From contig BSYQ01000011.1 of the NCBI GenBank assembly GCA_030272585.1, positions 1,922,001 through 1,986,000 of the forward strand: a stretch of DNA of 64,000 bases, in the 5' to 3' direction. Positions 37,720-50,637 of the stretch are shown piece after piece (the first letter of the stretch is position 1; the number at the start of each line of letters is the position of its first letter). The notes under the pieces are model-generated. The model had not been told where the DNA came from and ran no database searches. It saw nothing but the letters and a program-made list of their open reading frames with translations. Source of the stretch: Bryopsis sp. KO-2023 (taxonomy: Eukaryota > Chlorophyta > Ulvophyceae > Bryopsidales > Bryopsidaceae). The position numbers were made by a program, and so were the translations under genes.

Positions 37720-38969
37720 GGGGTTCCTTGGCGAATCACATCATCTGCCAACCAAAACAGAGAAAAAATATGCCGAAAATATCCACCAAAAACAAAAAAA
37801 GGTTGAGGAAATCCCCAGAAACAGCATGGATCGCCTCTACATGATCCCTTTTCGTTTTTTTCTACATTTGTCAGGTACGCATATAAATTGTTATTTGTTA
37901 TTTTTTTTATTATGTAGGATAATGGCACACTTTCCTCACATTCACATGAAATCTATTTTTCCCAAGTTTGACAGCAGAGGAACCAATTTTAAGAAAAGAC
38001 GACAGCATCTCGTCAAGGGGGGGGGGCTGACATATGTTTGTGGCGGTGAATGCAACGATACCCGTTTCAATTTCGCCGTCTGCCGTCGACGATGGGGTGC
38101 AACAGCACGAAGCGGTCGATCGACATTTATGTTGTTTCAACGTTCGCAGTATCGTACATTTTTCTATTACACGATCGCCTCTGGTTCCTGTCCTTTCCAA
38201 GCAATGAAAAAGGAAAAGACTTCTGCACGATCCAAATGGAGCATGTAATATTGATTGGTTGATTGCCCAATTAAGTTTTGTTTACAGACATGTTCGTACC
38301 GACCCAAATCTGCCAGCGACTCTTTCACAAAAAAGAAAAAAAATTCATCATGTAATTTGATGTTTGTTTGTTTGTTTCACAAAAAGCTTTCACATATTAT
38401 TTATTTATTTTTTTGATTGGTTGATTGAATGGAGGCTGGGTTCAACTGCGGCGTGAATTTTTTGAAAAAAAAAAAAGAAAAAGTTAAGAAAAAAAGAAAA
38501 AAAAAGTGAATCGGGCTTTGAGGAAGTGGATTTATGGAGGTCGGATTGTTTTGGATGTTTAGAATTGATCACAGGAAACGGGGGGTGGAGAAAAAGCAGC
38601 ACGTGCAAGGAAATATTTTTCATCGATTGATAAGCTTGTCCAAACCGAGTCCAGTGGCAGATACCCTGCTTTTTGATCCCTGCTCCATTCCTTTTTTTTT
38701 TTTGGACCAAAATTCGAATTACTGGTGGTCGTTGTCACTCTTTATGGATCGAAAAGTGTAACGTGTGAAAAAGACGTCCGAGCTCATGTAACTTCCAAGT
38801 GGGTGTGGTATCTCACACTTTTTTCCCTTTTGTTTCCTCCTTCAATTTGTCCCAATCCAAGCGTTACGCTTTTCTTGGTTGGAGTCTGTGTTCTGCTTGC
38901 GAATCGTTTTTCCCCTGGGAGAGAAGAAAAAAAAAAGACAAACCTTTTCAGAATTCGAGGAAAAAAGAA
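37720..38969. other. Divergent intergenic region
   Basis: No gene recognised. It should hold promoters for the mitochondrial-type gene (minus) and the protease gene (plus). It includes oligo(A) and oligo(T) runs near 38330-38520. Confidence 0.5.
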
Positions 38970-41900
38970 ATGAAAGTTTTAGGTGCAGCCGTTTTGCTGG
39001 TGGTGTCGACCGTTGCGGGGTCTTCGAAAACCATTTGCAAAAATGGTAAGAACGCGGCAGCGTTTCGCCAACGTGTGTGTTTTCCGTTTTTCCCAGTCTT
39101 TTTGCAACCCTTTTCTTTATAAGCTTGAAATCGCTCTGCCCGCCAGAAAAACACAGGCGGCAGCTTCAAATATCTCGCGGAAAATAGTAACCATTTCTGT
39201 AATAACGATCTCCTCGTCTTACAGGCGGCGCTTCGACGTTCCGCCAGGCTTTCAAGTTTTTTGATCGAACGCGCGACTGGTTGCGGGGCTGAGAAGCGAC
39301 CATTCAACCCCTTCGTGTGCGGAAAGGGCACTTTTTTTAAGATCTTCGATTTTTGACTATTTTTCTTACGTTAGGTAGATCTGCTGCAATTGAGCGGCTT
39401 TTCCATTGCTGATTTTTTCTTTTTGTTGTGTGTGTGTGTGATATTTATAGAAAGCAACTGCTTTGACTCTGCTGTTTTCCGAAAGCTGCTGCAAAAGGCC
39501 CCAAGAGTTGTGGTGTGAATGCCGCCGCCTTCCACTCCCCCACCCCCAAAAAATTAATGAAGAATAAATAAATAATGACAATTCTGTTCGGTTTCTTTCT
39601 TCCCAAATGTACTCACTCATTTTACACTGAGATTCAAACCCCCCTGTGGCAGGTTTGCTGTCCAAAAAAGAGTACAACATAAAAATAAAATAAAAATAGT
39701 TCTGTGATCCGAACACACATTACCATATGCATTAATATATATATGATTTCCATATTTGCTGATTTTTTCCCGTAAGCGGGCTGCACTCGGCTCCTTTGAC
39801 CTTGTGTAAAATCTGAGCGTAAAAATCACTTTTTAATTTGTATATGCTGCCATATATATGTGCTCTTTTTTTTTAGGGGGGTGAAGATGCTGAGGAGGGG
39901 CGTTTCCCCTACATGGTGTCCTTGATGACTTCAGACCGAACGCACCAGTAAGAAGCAATTCAGTACCATATTGATATTTCTCGTTGAGAAATCGAGAAAT
40001 GGGAGCCAGAAATAAAAAAAACAAAAAAACAAAGCAGCGACAAAAAAATGGAATTGCTCATGTGTTGATGTTGGTGAAAGCTGGAAGATTTTTCCTTGTT
40101 AAAAAACGCATTACGTGGAGGCTGAAAGTTCCACGTTTTTGGCCTTTTCTTAATATCGATATATTGTATGTATATATATATTATATATATATATATATAT
40201 GTATATATCACTGTGAAAATGAGTGACATGGGCCTAGTGGGCGAATAGTTGTAACCCAGCACCCCCCAAAAAAATTTGTTTGGATGTTGGAAGCTGAAAC
40301 ATTGCACCCCCCGCACCCCCTAAATTTTGGCTAGAGTGATTTCGTTGTTGTTCTTTTCTGTTTTTTTTCTTCCTTTCTGTTTCACCTTTTTCTTTTTTTT
40401 CCTTTGCAAGGTGTGGTGGAGTCTTGATCGACAAGAGGTGGGTTTTGACAGTGGCCCATTGTTTCGGCAGCCTATCACCCCTCAGCAAAAATCCTTTTCT
40501 TTTGATTGGAGCTTTGAATATAAGAAGCACAGAGGAAACAGAAGGGGTTGAGGTGAGAATCATTCCTTTTGGCATTAAAAAATAAAACGAAAAAAACGAA
40601 AAAAAACAAAACAAAAACAAACATGGGGAAACAACCTTTACAAACAAGTTTAGTCCATTGTTGATCTTGTCGACGTCTGCAAAAAGTTGATGATTGATGA
40701 GTCATCTTTTAATTTCGTTCCTTCTCTATTTGCTTGCGTTTTTCTAACGACAAATCCTGACACATGAAAATAAAATTCGTGACATGACTTGGAATGATGC
40801 GACCAGGAAATGCTTGGAGATGAGGTCATCATTCACGATAAATACGAAAGATACGATCAAGGATACGATATTGCCCTCATCAAGCTGCCAAGAGATACAA
40901 AAACCAGCGTGAGGCCAACCTGACAAGTTTGAAAGGATCCTAATTTTCCCACCAAGAAAATACCTTCGTTTTCCCAACGAAAAAAAAACACATCTGACCT
41001 CGTACAATCTAGCACCGATAAGCATCATGTCTGTGGATGCTTGTTTTGTTTCCTCCTTTTTATGACCATGTTTGAACGGGGGGTGGGGGTGGGGTAAAAA
41101 AAAAAAGAAAAAGCAGCAGCCACCAGACACATCGATTGCATGAATCCTAACCTATATTTGGTGTCAATTAATAAAAAACAGGTTTTTGCCAACCTGCCTG
41201 GTGCTGATTCTGAGCTGGTGGAGTCCCAATTGTTGCTGGCTTTGGGTTGGGGTCGAACTGGAAGGCAGGCCTTGCCAAACGTCCTGCAGCAGGTGGACCT
41301 CGAGGTCCTCTCCAATGAAAACTGTCAAAGCAACTGGGATTCGGCCGAAAAAAGCGACAATGCTACGATTCTGGATTCAATGATGTGCACTTTTTCAAGA
41401 AGGGCGGATACTTGCTCGGGTGGGTTTTTATAATTATTTAAAAATAATTTATTATTATCCAATAGTTGTCCAAGTAAAATAATTTTTTCTCTTCACAAAA
41501 ATAAATATATATATGTATATATATAAAAAATGCGTATGTACATCTGGCGGTTTGTAGAACATCTCAAGGCTCTTCATGAGGGTTTCTGTTTCTTTGCAAT
41601 ATGGGTTTTTAGGTTGGGTAAGCGAATCGGATAAGCGATTTTTTTTTCTGGTCAATTCTGGTCAGCGTCTTTTCTGGAGGTTCTCGAATCAGTTTCTTCT
41701 TAGTTTGCCTTTGGGTAAACTAGAGGAATTTGAGTATTCGAAAACGAACCTCTATTTCTTTTTTTATTCATTTTTTTTTGGACATGCACATTGTTATGCT
41801 ACGGTGGTTTGTTTCTGAGTCAGACTATAACACATTTCCATGAACGGGCTGCACTCGTAGGCCTCTTGGCCTTGTGTAAAATAATTTCTGTTCAATTCAG

Positions 41901-42982
41901 TATAGTATTTTTTATTAGTATTTTGTTTTGGGTGGTTTTCTTACGTCGTTATTTCCCAATACCATCCTCGGATAGAACATAATGACAGCATTTTATAGAA
42001 ATCGTAGAACGATTTTCAATTATCAATTTTACATTGTTTTCGCTCATTAATCGGGGAGAGAGATTTTGCTATGCACAGGTGACTCCGGTGGCCCCTTGCT
42101 GGAGGTGAACACCCTGAAGGGCAAAATCGCCAAGGGAAACCCCAAAGCGGATATTGTTCATGGACTGGTTTCTTTCGGCTCCAAAGATTGCTCCAAATTT
42201 GAAAAAGCTGGAGTTTACACTCGAGTTGCCCCTTTCAAAAACTGGATATTGAAAACAATGGGGAAAAAAGTGCAGGAAGATGACGAAACAGTCGTTCCGA
42301 TGAAACCGGCAGCACCCTCGACCCCCTCTGACTGTCCGAATTATACGGTGAAATCAGGGGATACTTGCTTTGATCTTTGGGTTGAGAATGGTCTGACTGA
42401 GGAGGAGTTCAGGGATTTGAACCCCCAGTTGAACAAGGCTTGTGCTCTGGACGTCGGCGATGAATTGTGTTTGCCTCGATCAAAGGTAATGCTGTCAGTA
42501 GGGTTGCAGCACAGTTCAGGAATATTGCGATTTCTGCCCACATTTGTTGGAAAAAAACACACACAACGATTTTTGTCTGGACAGAATTCCCCCACAAATG
42601 AACGCTGAAAAAAAGGTCAGATTTTTTTTTACCTCTCAGTGCAGCTACTCTTTTAAATATCAATCGCTCGACCCTGGGTGAATTAAGGTAATTAAATAAA
42701 TATTGGAAATTGGATCACCTGAGCAATCCAAGGCATCTCCGAAGCCCAGCAATTCAAAATTTGTTTAAAACCAGCGATTCAAAATTTTTTTCTTTGGGAA
42801 ATTATCGCTTTGATGTCATGTAGGGATCTGCATGCAAGGAGCCCTATGTCGTTCAAATTGGTGATAACTGTTTTGACCTGAGGGCGGCCTATGATCTCAG
42901 TGAAGAAGATTTCGAGAAATTGAACCCAAATGTGCCATCTTCTTGTGTGCTGTTTCCTGGTCAGACTATCTGCCTCGGCTAA
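38970..42982 (+). CDS. Secreted trypsin-like serine protease with two C-terminal LysM domains
   Basis: Eight exons: 38970-39045, 39452-39513, 39877-39947, 40411-40552, 40807-40908, 41182-41419, 42079-42485, 42824-42982. All phases agree and give 418 residues. Residues 1-17 are a signal peptide, and a short propeptide with Cys follows. The activation site is R44|VVGGEDAEEG. The S1A triad is complete: His86 (TVAHC), Asp138 (YDIALIKL) and Ser233 (GDSGGP). Asp227, six residues before the Ser, corresponds to chymotrypsin Asp189, so cleavage after Lys/Arg is expected. After a Pro/Ser linker come two LysM domains (about 316-363 and 367-418), each with paired Cys (YTVKSGDTCFDLW; YVVQIGDNCFDLR). LysM binds chitin, peptidoglycan or related glycans. 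I infer an extracellular protease tethered to a glycan surface. The short exon 2 rests on phase and the RVVGG motif. Confidence 0.85.
39776..39815 (+). repeat. Intron repeat shared with 41844-41885
   Basis: The phrase GGGCTGCACTCG, then CTTGTGTAAAAT about 20 bases on, occurs in two different introns of the protease gene (here and at 41844-41885). Spacing and sequence between differ slightly. It may be a fragment of a dispersed repeat. Confidence 0.5.
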
Positions 42983-44142
42983 TTTCCTTAGAAAAATAAT
43001 GACCTTACGGATATTTTACAAGGATCGTGTTGGAAGTTGATCTTTTTTCCTGTGAAACCCAGGAGTGTTGACTCGACATAGGCCTTGGTAAGGTTAACTA
43101 AGGACATTTCATTTCATTTTTTTTTTCTGGTGTAAAGTAGAGGGACTAATTTTTAATATTTTCTTGACATTTCCTGATGAAAATATCGGCGCAAGAGAAA
43201 AAAGAATAAAAATAAAGTTAACCCTGTCTTCTTGTTCCTCCAACGTTGAACCATCCTCAGCATGATTCCAGAATTTTTTTATTTTTTTCTCAGGAAGACG
43301 AGAAAACTTAGCTTTTAGTTTCAGCAGCGAAAAAAAAAAACGGGTGGTGGTTGGATCTGCGCAAAAGTGTCGATTGCAGCAGGATTCCCCCCCCCCCTCA
43401 TTTTTTAGGCAAGGCAGGTTGATTGGTTTTCGTAAGGAAATAGATATCAATCCATCCCAATCAAAAGAAATAAATAAATAAAATAAAATATAAATGATTC
43501 AGCCAAAGGAACAAGACAAGGACCTCGAAAGGGAACATAATAACCCGGAGGAATTCCGACACTGAATTTAACCAAAAAAAAAAATCCCAAAGGGTTTTTA
43601 TAATCTTTACAACTTCACAGTTTGCTTGCAAAGCCCAAGCCCCAAAAGATCCTGAAAAAAAAATATGACAAAATTAACTCTGTTTTTTTTTCGTGACACC
43701 TGCAAACCACTCATCCGTTTGCAACAAGCCCATGTGCCCTCCATGAAAGAAAACCCAAAAAGGAAATCGCTAAACCCTTTCGAATGAAAAACCTTTTTCG
43801 ACTGTTAACTCATAATACCCCTCAGAACGCGTATATCCAGATCCATAATGTTACAACCTCTTTCATAGGCTCTATCAACACCCCCCCTCCCTCCATTCAC
43901 CATGGAAAAAGCCAAGAATAAAAGCACCAAAACAACAATCCCCTCCCCCCCAACCCCCCTTCTCATTTCCCCAGAAAAACAAACTCTCTTCCAAGAAAAA
44001 GCACCAACCAAACTGAATTCCTAAGAAAGACAAACTCACCCCCCATAATAGTATGCATCCATGTGACACATCAAATCACCCTCAAATTCGGAAAAAAAAG
44101 GAAAAAAACACACAAGCTGTGAGGATTTTTTTGATGTCTAAA
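42983..44142. other. Convergent intergenic region
   Basis: This lies between the protease gene (plus) and the F-box-like gene (minus). It has poly(T), poly(A) and C-rich tracts. No gene seen. Confidence 0.5.
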
Positions 44143-46812
44143 TCACTCCACCCCATCCATCGCCTTTTTGGCATCTTTCAAAATTCTGTGAATGCTCTCA
44201 TAATTCCCCACTGTCGACAGCAGCAACAAAGCCAGCATGAAAGATTTCGTGATGGAACTCGTCCCTTTCGTGGAGGTCCCCACACTTCCTCGACCCCTCC
44301 ACCACTTGAACAACGCAGTCAACTTCTCCAAGTCCAGCATCCCTGGATCCAGCGTCAAGACCCCACCTTTCACGAAGTGAAACGAAAACCGCCTCTTCTC
44401 CCCCCAATCACAGCACACCACTTCCGTGTCCAAACTCTCGATGAAGCTTGACCAACAGCTGGAGGTCCGATATGTCGAGGTGACATGCATTTCGGAGTGA
44501 TCCCGGAATCGGAAAGAGACTTTCCGATTCCGGACCCTCACGATTCCAAGGTCGGAACCCCCCTGGTCAGACTCGCTCACAGGGCGAGTTTCTTGAGGCC
44601 GCCCGAAGGTCAGACTCTTCAATATGTTCAAAACCATCGTCCGTCCCACCACTTTCAGGTGCATAGACATCAGCAGCTCGTACATTTCATCGAGGGTCGT
44701 CAATGCCATGTCCAATTCAGCAAACCCCACTTCTTTCGAAACTCTGAGGTAGTCCATCGCCACCTGGCGATGCTCCTCTTTCCAATCGGACAGTTCGCCA
44801 CCCAACCTCTCGTACTCGTTTCCGAAACGGATGCCCGGATGACCGCACACCACCGGCTGATCGATATCCCCAGCTTTGAACATCTCATCGTCAAACCCGA
44901 TGTCTTCCCCACAAGCCCCATTGCTGACGCAAAACAGAACCATCATGAGAAAGAGCGGCTGCAGGTCTCGGACCCCCCAGCTGGCCTCCAGCTCGGGAAT
45001 GAACGGACTCATCACGCTGGGATCTAAGGCACAGCAAAACTGCTCCAGTTGCTGAATCGTGGGCTGCACCAAGAGTTTGATTTCGATGCGGTGCAGGCAT
45101 TCGCTGTCGTTTGTGATAGACAGGGTCATGTTTTTAGCAAAGGATCGATCGTAGGCCGGAGACACCAATTCTACGTTCACCATTTTCCCTGGAGTCGAAA
45201 CGAAAGAGTAGACGATCTTGATGAGAAGGCTGGCCACGGATTTCCCCAAGGATGATGTCGGCCTCTGTCATCAGAAAATCATCATCAGAATTTTTGGAAA
45301 GTAAAAATCAAATAGATTTATGTATGTATGAAACAAAAACGTTTTGCGGAAGATGTAGGAGGTGATCAGCTCCATTCACCACCAGTCATACATAGAAACA
45401 CATATGTAGTTTCAGACGCATTTCTACCCCCCGCCCCCCTTTTTGACAAAAAAAGGAACTATATATATATACAAATATGTATGTATGTATGTATGTATGT
45501 ACGTATGTATGTATGTATTATAACAGGGGTTTTGAAAAAAAAAACCTGTCGAAGTATTTTTTTCTTTCTTTTTTTTGTTAAAGGAAGAGTATATATCCTG
45601 TCACATTGATTTTCCCATCCTCATCCGCTGTCCCATTTTTTTATTCGTGATTCTTTCATTAACAAATATTCGAAGCTTTCAGAAAAAGGAACACCACCCA
45701 CCCACCCACAATATATTTTTTTTTCTGCAATTTGTCTTTTTGGCCAGGAAACAAAAATAAAAAAAATTCTTGGCCGCATATACAAAGCAAAAGGTTTTCA
45801 GGTCGCATGCAGCTACATTCAAACAAAAAATAAATACATGTGCAAATAAACAGTGTAATGCCAGTCCTGCCCCCCCCCCCCAAAAAAAAAAGTGGACCAA
45901 GATAAACTGATGGTTAATAATAATAGTAACGATAATAATTCTTGCTGTTATTTTCATTTAATTTTTTTTGGCTGCTGCTGCTGCTGCTCCAGATATTACA
46001 CCTTCCTCAACAAAAAGTCTTGTCAATTATTTTGGCTATTTATAATTTTTTTACGAGGACGTATTTTTTTTTTCACCTTGCAACTGGTGAATCGAAGGGA
46101 CGCCCTGATGCGCTCCCTCACGTCATCCCGCACCCACTTCAGACTCCTGGTTTGCAACGTTTTCATAAACACCGCGTGATGGACGGACCATTCCAAGCGC
46201 CTCAAAGTTTCGGACAAGGCGTCATCATCGATAATTTTCCTGTCTCGCGCAGCGGCCCCCAAAAACACTCTTTTCGACCTCACCGACGCCTTCCCCAGTC
46301 GAACGGACGAGTTCCAGGTGCTGGGATCCCTCCCCACCTCGCACACCTGCTTGCATGTTTCGCTCAAGGCAGCGAAGGAGTCCTTGTCCAGACGGAGAAA
46401 GACGTCGCTCCAGAACAACCCCGGCAAGTCTGCAAAATCGGGGATGACGTTTTTAGCGAATCGTGAACACATGCTCATCGCGAAGAGATCTGGAAGGGTG
46501 GGTGAAACGATGCGCTGGATAACAAGGGGGGGGGAGGGTCGTACTCACACCAACTGGCAGCTGGCAACTGGCAGCTGCAGCAGATTGTGAAGCCTTGAGT
46601 CACTCCTTGGCTGCTCCCAGTCAAATCATCTCTTGTTTTGGATTGGGGTAGGCTTCTTTTTTTTTTTCAGTTTTGCGGGGGTGAAACTCACATATCTGAT
46701 CGACCTCTTGACGGAAGAATCTGGTGGCTTTGGATTCAGTGTCAGTCACACAACCAGAGAGCCTCGAGAGGGCGAAAAGGTAAGGTTCTTGAATTACACC
46801 TGACTGGGGCAT
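44143..46812 (-). CDS. F-box-like protein with a long C-terminal region of unknown function
   Basis: The core is two exons, 46489-46077 and 45264-44143, joined in phase 0. A 5' extension, exon 46812-46692 plus a 24-bp microexon 46574-46551, keeps phase and gives 559 residues. If that is wrong, translation starts at the ATG at 46478 and the protein is 507 residues. Residues ~70-110 (DLPGLFWSDVFLRLDKDSF, then ALSETCKQVCE and a Trp) match the F-box pattern, which binds SKP1 in SCF ubiquitin ligases. The long last exon (373 residues) shows no repeats such as Kelch or LRR; it has a beta-rich feel (VSFRFRDHSEMHVTSTYR) and a hydrophobic stretch near its end (SFMLALLLLSTVG). The substrate-binding role is only inferred. 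Confidence 0.6.
45478..45518. repeat. (GTAT)n microsatellite in the F-box gene intron
   Basis: About ten GTAT units with one ACGT interruption, between the exons at 46489-46077 and 45264-44143. Confidence 0.9.
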
Positions 46813-49721
46813 TGTTGCGTGTTGGAACGTTTTTTAGTTCCGAGTGCATTATCTAGATCGAAGAACGTGTGGGTGGAGGTTGGTTGCCATGTCGCACCGT
46901 TGGGTTGGTCGGCTCGATGGCTGCAGTTTGGTTCTACTCGGTTGAAGGGTTACAGAATGTTGCTGATGTGAACCCTGTTATTTATTTATTTTTTAATTTT
47001 TTAATTTGGGAGTTTCGATCATGCAAATGCAATGTTTCCAACAGCATGTAATTTTGTTTGGTTGTTTGTCGATAACTCCCTTCGAGGAAGATGCCCCTCC
47101 CCCTGTAGAAAAGGTTAGAGGAGGAAGAGGTAGATGGTGAACCACGTGGGCTTTTGTGAGGGTTCACAGGCGGTACAGGAAGATTTGGTGTATTGGTTCA
47201 GTACAGTGGTTTTCTGGAGGACAGGCAATACTTGGAAAGGGGAAGGATAAAACGTTGTGAAAGGAACGATACGATTAGTTCTTGTAAGTCCCTTCAGGGC
47301 AAAGCCCAAGTGTGTCTCTTGTGTGTTTCACCCAACTGGAACAAGTCCAGTACGATTATTATTATACCCCCCACGGCCCCCCCAATTATTACTCCACACA
47401 GAAACCAGCAAATTTCATTTTCTTTTCACAAGCCTGGTCTAACCAAGAGAAAAATCCCACACTCCATAAATAGCATGTCCCATTGTCTGCTGCTTGTTTC
47501 GTTCGCTACTTTTTCCAGCCAGAAGTTGTAAAAAAAAAAGAGACGAAAAAGAAAAAACAGAAAACGAATCATCGCTAAGGTTCCTCTCTTCGACTCTTTT
47601 CGAGAGGAAAAAAAAAAGAAAAGCTATCTGAAAAAAAATCACCCCTTGTTCCCTTGATTTTAAAAATGATGGACTTTCTTTTTTTCTGTGGAAAATTTTC
47701 ACTACAAACAGAAATATCGGCAACGGCAATTTGATATTGTTGGAAAAAAAAGATGAAAAATAAAAAAAAGTGGTGAAAACGAAGTCCAAAACCAAAAAAA
47801 ATTGGATTCGAAACCATAACCTAAAAACAAACAAAACAAACAAACAAAACAACCCCTCATTCTTTCGATATTTTTTTGTACTCTTGCTTTTTTCATTTTT
47901 TTCATTTTGGGAGGGTTTGGCTGTTCTTTTCCAGGAAAGAAGTTTCTTCCCTTCTTTCTTTCCCTTTCGTGAATTCATCTTCAAATTCCAACCCATTAAA
48001 GAACCCCCCCCTCCTTTCCCCCCAAAAAAAGAGCTTGAAGGATTTAACATGACACATCACCCCTATTTAACCCACCTCCCTACATGGTCCCTCCCCACCA
48101 TCAAAAGAAGGCCAATTGATTTAAAAAACTATTTTCCCTTTGTTTTTTTTTTCCCAAATAAAAGAAACACGTCGACCCCACCCGGCAGCGCATACCTTTC
48201 GATACGCAAACATAACAATCCTTTCCTTTCTCTCTGATCTTTTTTTTCCAATTTTTTTTTTCTTGTATTGAAAAACCAATATTTTGTTTTTTGAGCAGAC
48301 CCCAAATTACAGCCCCCCCCCCCCCCCCCAAATTTTTCCATACCTTAGTTTTACTTTTTTTTTCTTCCCTTATTTACACCATTCACAGAAAACACATAAC
48401 TTTTTCACAATACTCTCCACCTTCCAGTCTCCCCTCCTTCACACATGAACCTTTTTTTGCTTTACTTCTTTTTTTCCCTCCGTTTTTTCCAAATATTATG
48501 AGGAAACGATCAGATATACGGATAACAATAAAACACCCTGCTCCCCCCCCCCCTTCAAAATAACGCACGCAGGCAAAAATTTCATTCTCTTCCCCTCAGC
48601 TCCCTATTTTCCGATTTTCCTTAGCAATTGCACTCCCCCTTCCAAAACCCCTCTCACAACCTCTGAATGTCCGTTACAAAAAAAAGGGGAAAAAAAGGAG
48701 TGAGAGGGAGGCGTAACAAAACCCCAACACAACAAAATGAACCTGTGACGTCCATTTATTGTTTTTCTTTTTTTCTTTTTTTGGGGGGTGGGGGAGGATT
48801 ATATTTGGAAGGATAGAAATTCTCTCCTGTCAGAGCATTGTTCAAAAAAGGAAAAAGTTAAACAAGGTAAAAAGAAAAAAGAAAAACACACACACAGTAA
48901 GGAAAACAAAAGAAATTACTGCAACTTCAGTTCTTCATTTTTCTTGGCCAATTCCAATTTTTCTTTTCTCTCTCTCCCTTCCTTTTTTTTTTTTTTTTTA
49001 AAGGTTTATTTTTTGCATGCCCATCCCCCAAAAAGAAAAGAAATTAAAATAATAAAAAAAAACACTCCCCGATGATTCTTTCCGCATATTGTTAACCCAA
49101 CAAAATATTTCTTTCCTTTTTTTTGTTTTTTCTTTCTTTTTTTTTTTTACACCGCCGTCCTCCCATCTTTCCTTTCCATCTCTAATACAATCCCGAAAAA
49201 AAAAAGAGAAAATCCAGCAAAATTTAGAAAGAGCCTAACAAAACATACACAATATCTACAAAGCAAAAACGGAACAATAACCTACTCATTCCTTTTTTTC
49301 TTTTTCTTTTTTTTCGGTTCCAATCCAAGAAAAACGACCTTCCCCCACTCTCCCAACAAAACTACTCCACAGAAATTAATTAAAAAAAAAAGAAAAGGAA
49401 AACACACACACACACACACCACTCGAAAAACAAACAAAGAAGCTTCTTCCCGACTTTCTTTCCGATGGCTTTTGTTGTTTTTTTGTTTTTTTGTTTTTAT
49501 CTTTTTTTTTGCCAGATAAATCCCAACCATTTTTTTTTTCCCATTTTTCTTTTTTTGTCTCTCCCCCCTTTCCCCACCCCAGTTTCTCTTTTTTTTTTCT
49601 CCCGCTCCTTTTTTTTTTCTTCCTTTTCTTTTCGGCACATTCTTTTTAGGTTCCTCCCCCCCCCCCCCTGCCCTTCCCCTCATTCTCCACATAATACATA
49701 AAAACCGCTCGATTTCCCCCC
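46813..49721. other. Low-complexity intergenic region, 2.9 kb
   Basis: From about 47500 onward the plus strand is dominated by T, C and A homopolymer runs. All long open frames here come from those runs (Phe/Ser/Lys-rich translations). No gene recognised. A 16-C run lies near 48310. Confidence 0.55.
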
Positions 49722-50604
49722 TCATGTCCTCAAATGAGAATAACCTGCTTGTTGTCTAACTTTAACCCCAGCACTTCCCAGTGCGACTCGATGCTGACTA
49801 AGCCCCGATCTAGGTTTCAGCGAGGCCGTCTCATCTCTGGCACCAGCCCCCATCACAGGATTCCCCTCCCGAAACCTCTGTGGGGGTCCATATCGACTGG
49901 CAGAACCCCTGGATTGCCTGGTGTAAGGAACCCCAGTCATCCCGGTGTCATACTTAGACGAATGTCTCTGAGGGGGCCCATACTTCCCCGGCGTTTTGCT
50001 GGCTGGTTTCTTGTCAAAGGATGCTGTTTTCGAAACCAGCCTTTGTGGAGGTCCGTATGGCTGACTCCCCACTCCACCCCTTCGACTGGTGGATTGCGTC
50101 GTTTCCCTCAGAGCTGGGGTTCGCTTCGGGGTGGATACCTCACCTTTCCGCGATGGAACCCCCATTCGGCCTACCATACTGCTACTCCGAACAGGGGTTC
50201 TGACCGCCGTGGTGACCGGCACTCCAGGGCCCCCCTTTTTCTTCGGAGTTTCGGGAGGTGTCGACGTGGTGTAAACAGAAGAGGAATATCGTCTAGTAGT
50301 TCTCCTCTCTGAACGGCTTTCGGGTTTTCGAGGTCCCCTGGGTTTCATAGGGGTGCTCATTGCGGCCTCTGCGATGTCTTGCCTTTTTTTCCCGGATCTG
50401 GAGTATAGTTCCAGCTCCAAAGGATTGCTGCAAAGGAGTACGTCTTCCCGGTGGTGGTGTTTGTAAGCATCGGAGCCCCTGGAAGCCATTTCTGACTTAT
50501 GATAAACATGCCTTCTCTCACCACCCTGCACCACAATGGTTTTAACAGAAAAAAAAATCAAATTCGCATATTTTTGCATTTTAATTTTCTCTGTTTTTTG
50601 TATA

Positions 50605-50637
<33 letters not shown>

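Noticed and set aside
39224..39300. A possible protease exon after TCTTACAG (FRQAFKFFDRT)
   Set aside because: No donor in the phase needed to reach the RVVGG exon, and the exon at 39452-39513 supplies the activation site in phase.
47439..49725. Many 60-200-codon Phe/Lys/Ser-rich frames
   Set aside because: They are translations of poly(T), poly(A) and poly(C) runs with no domain or splice logic.
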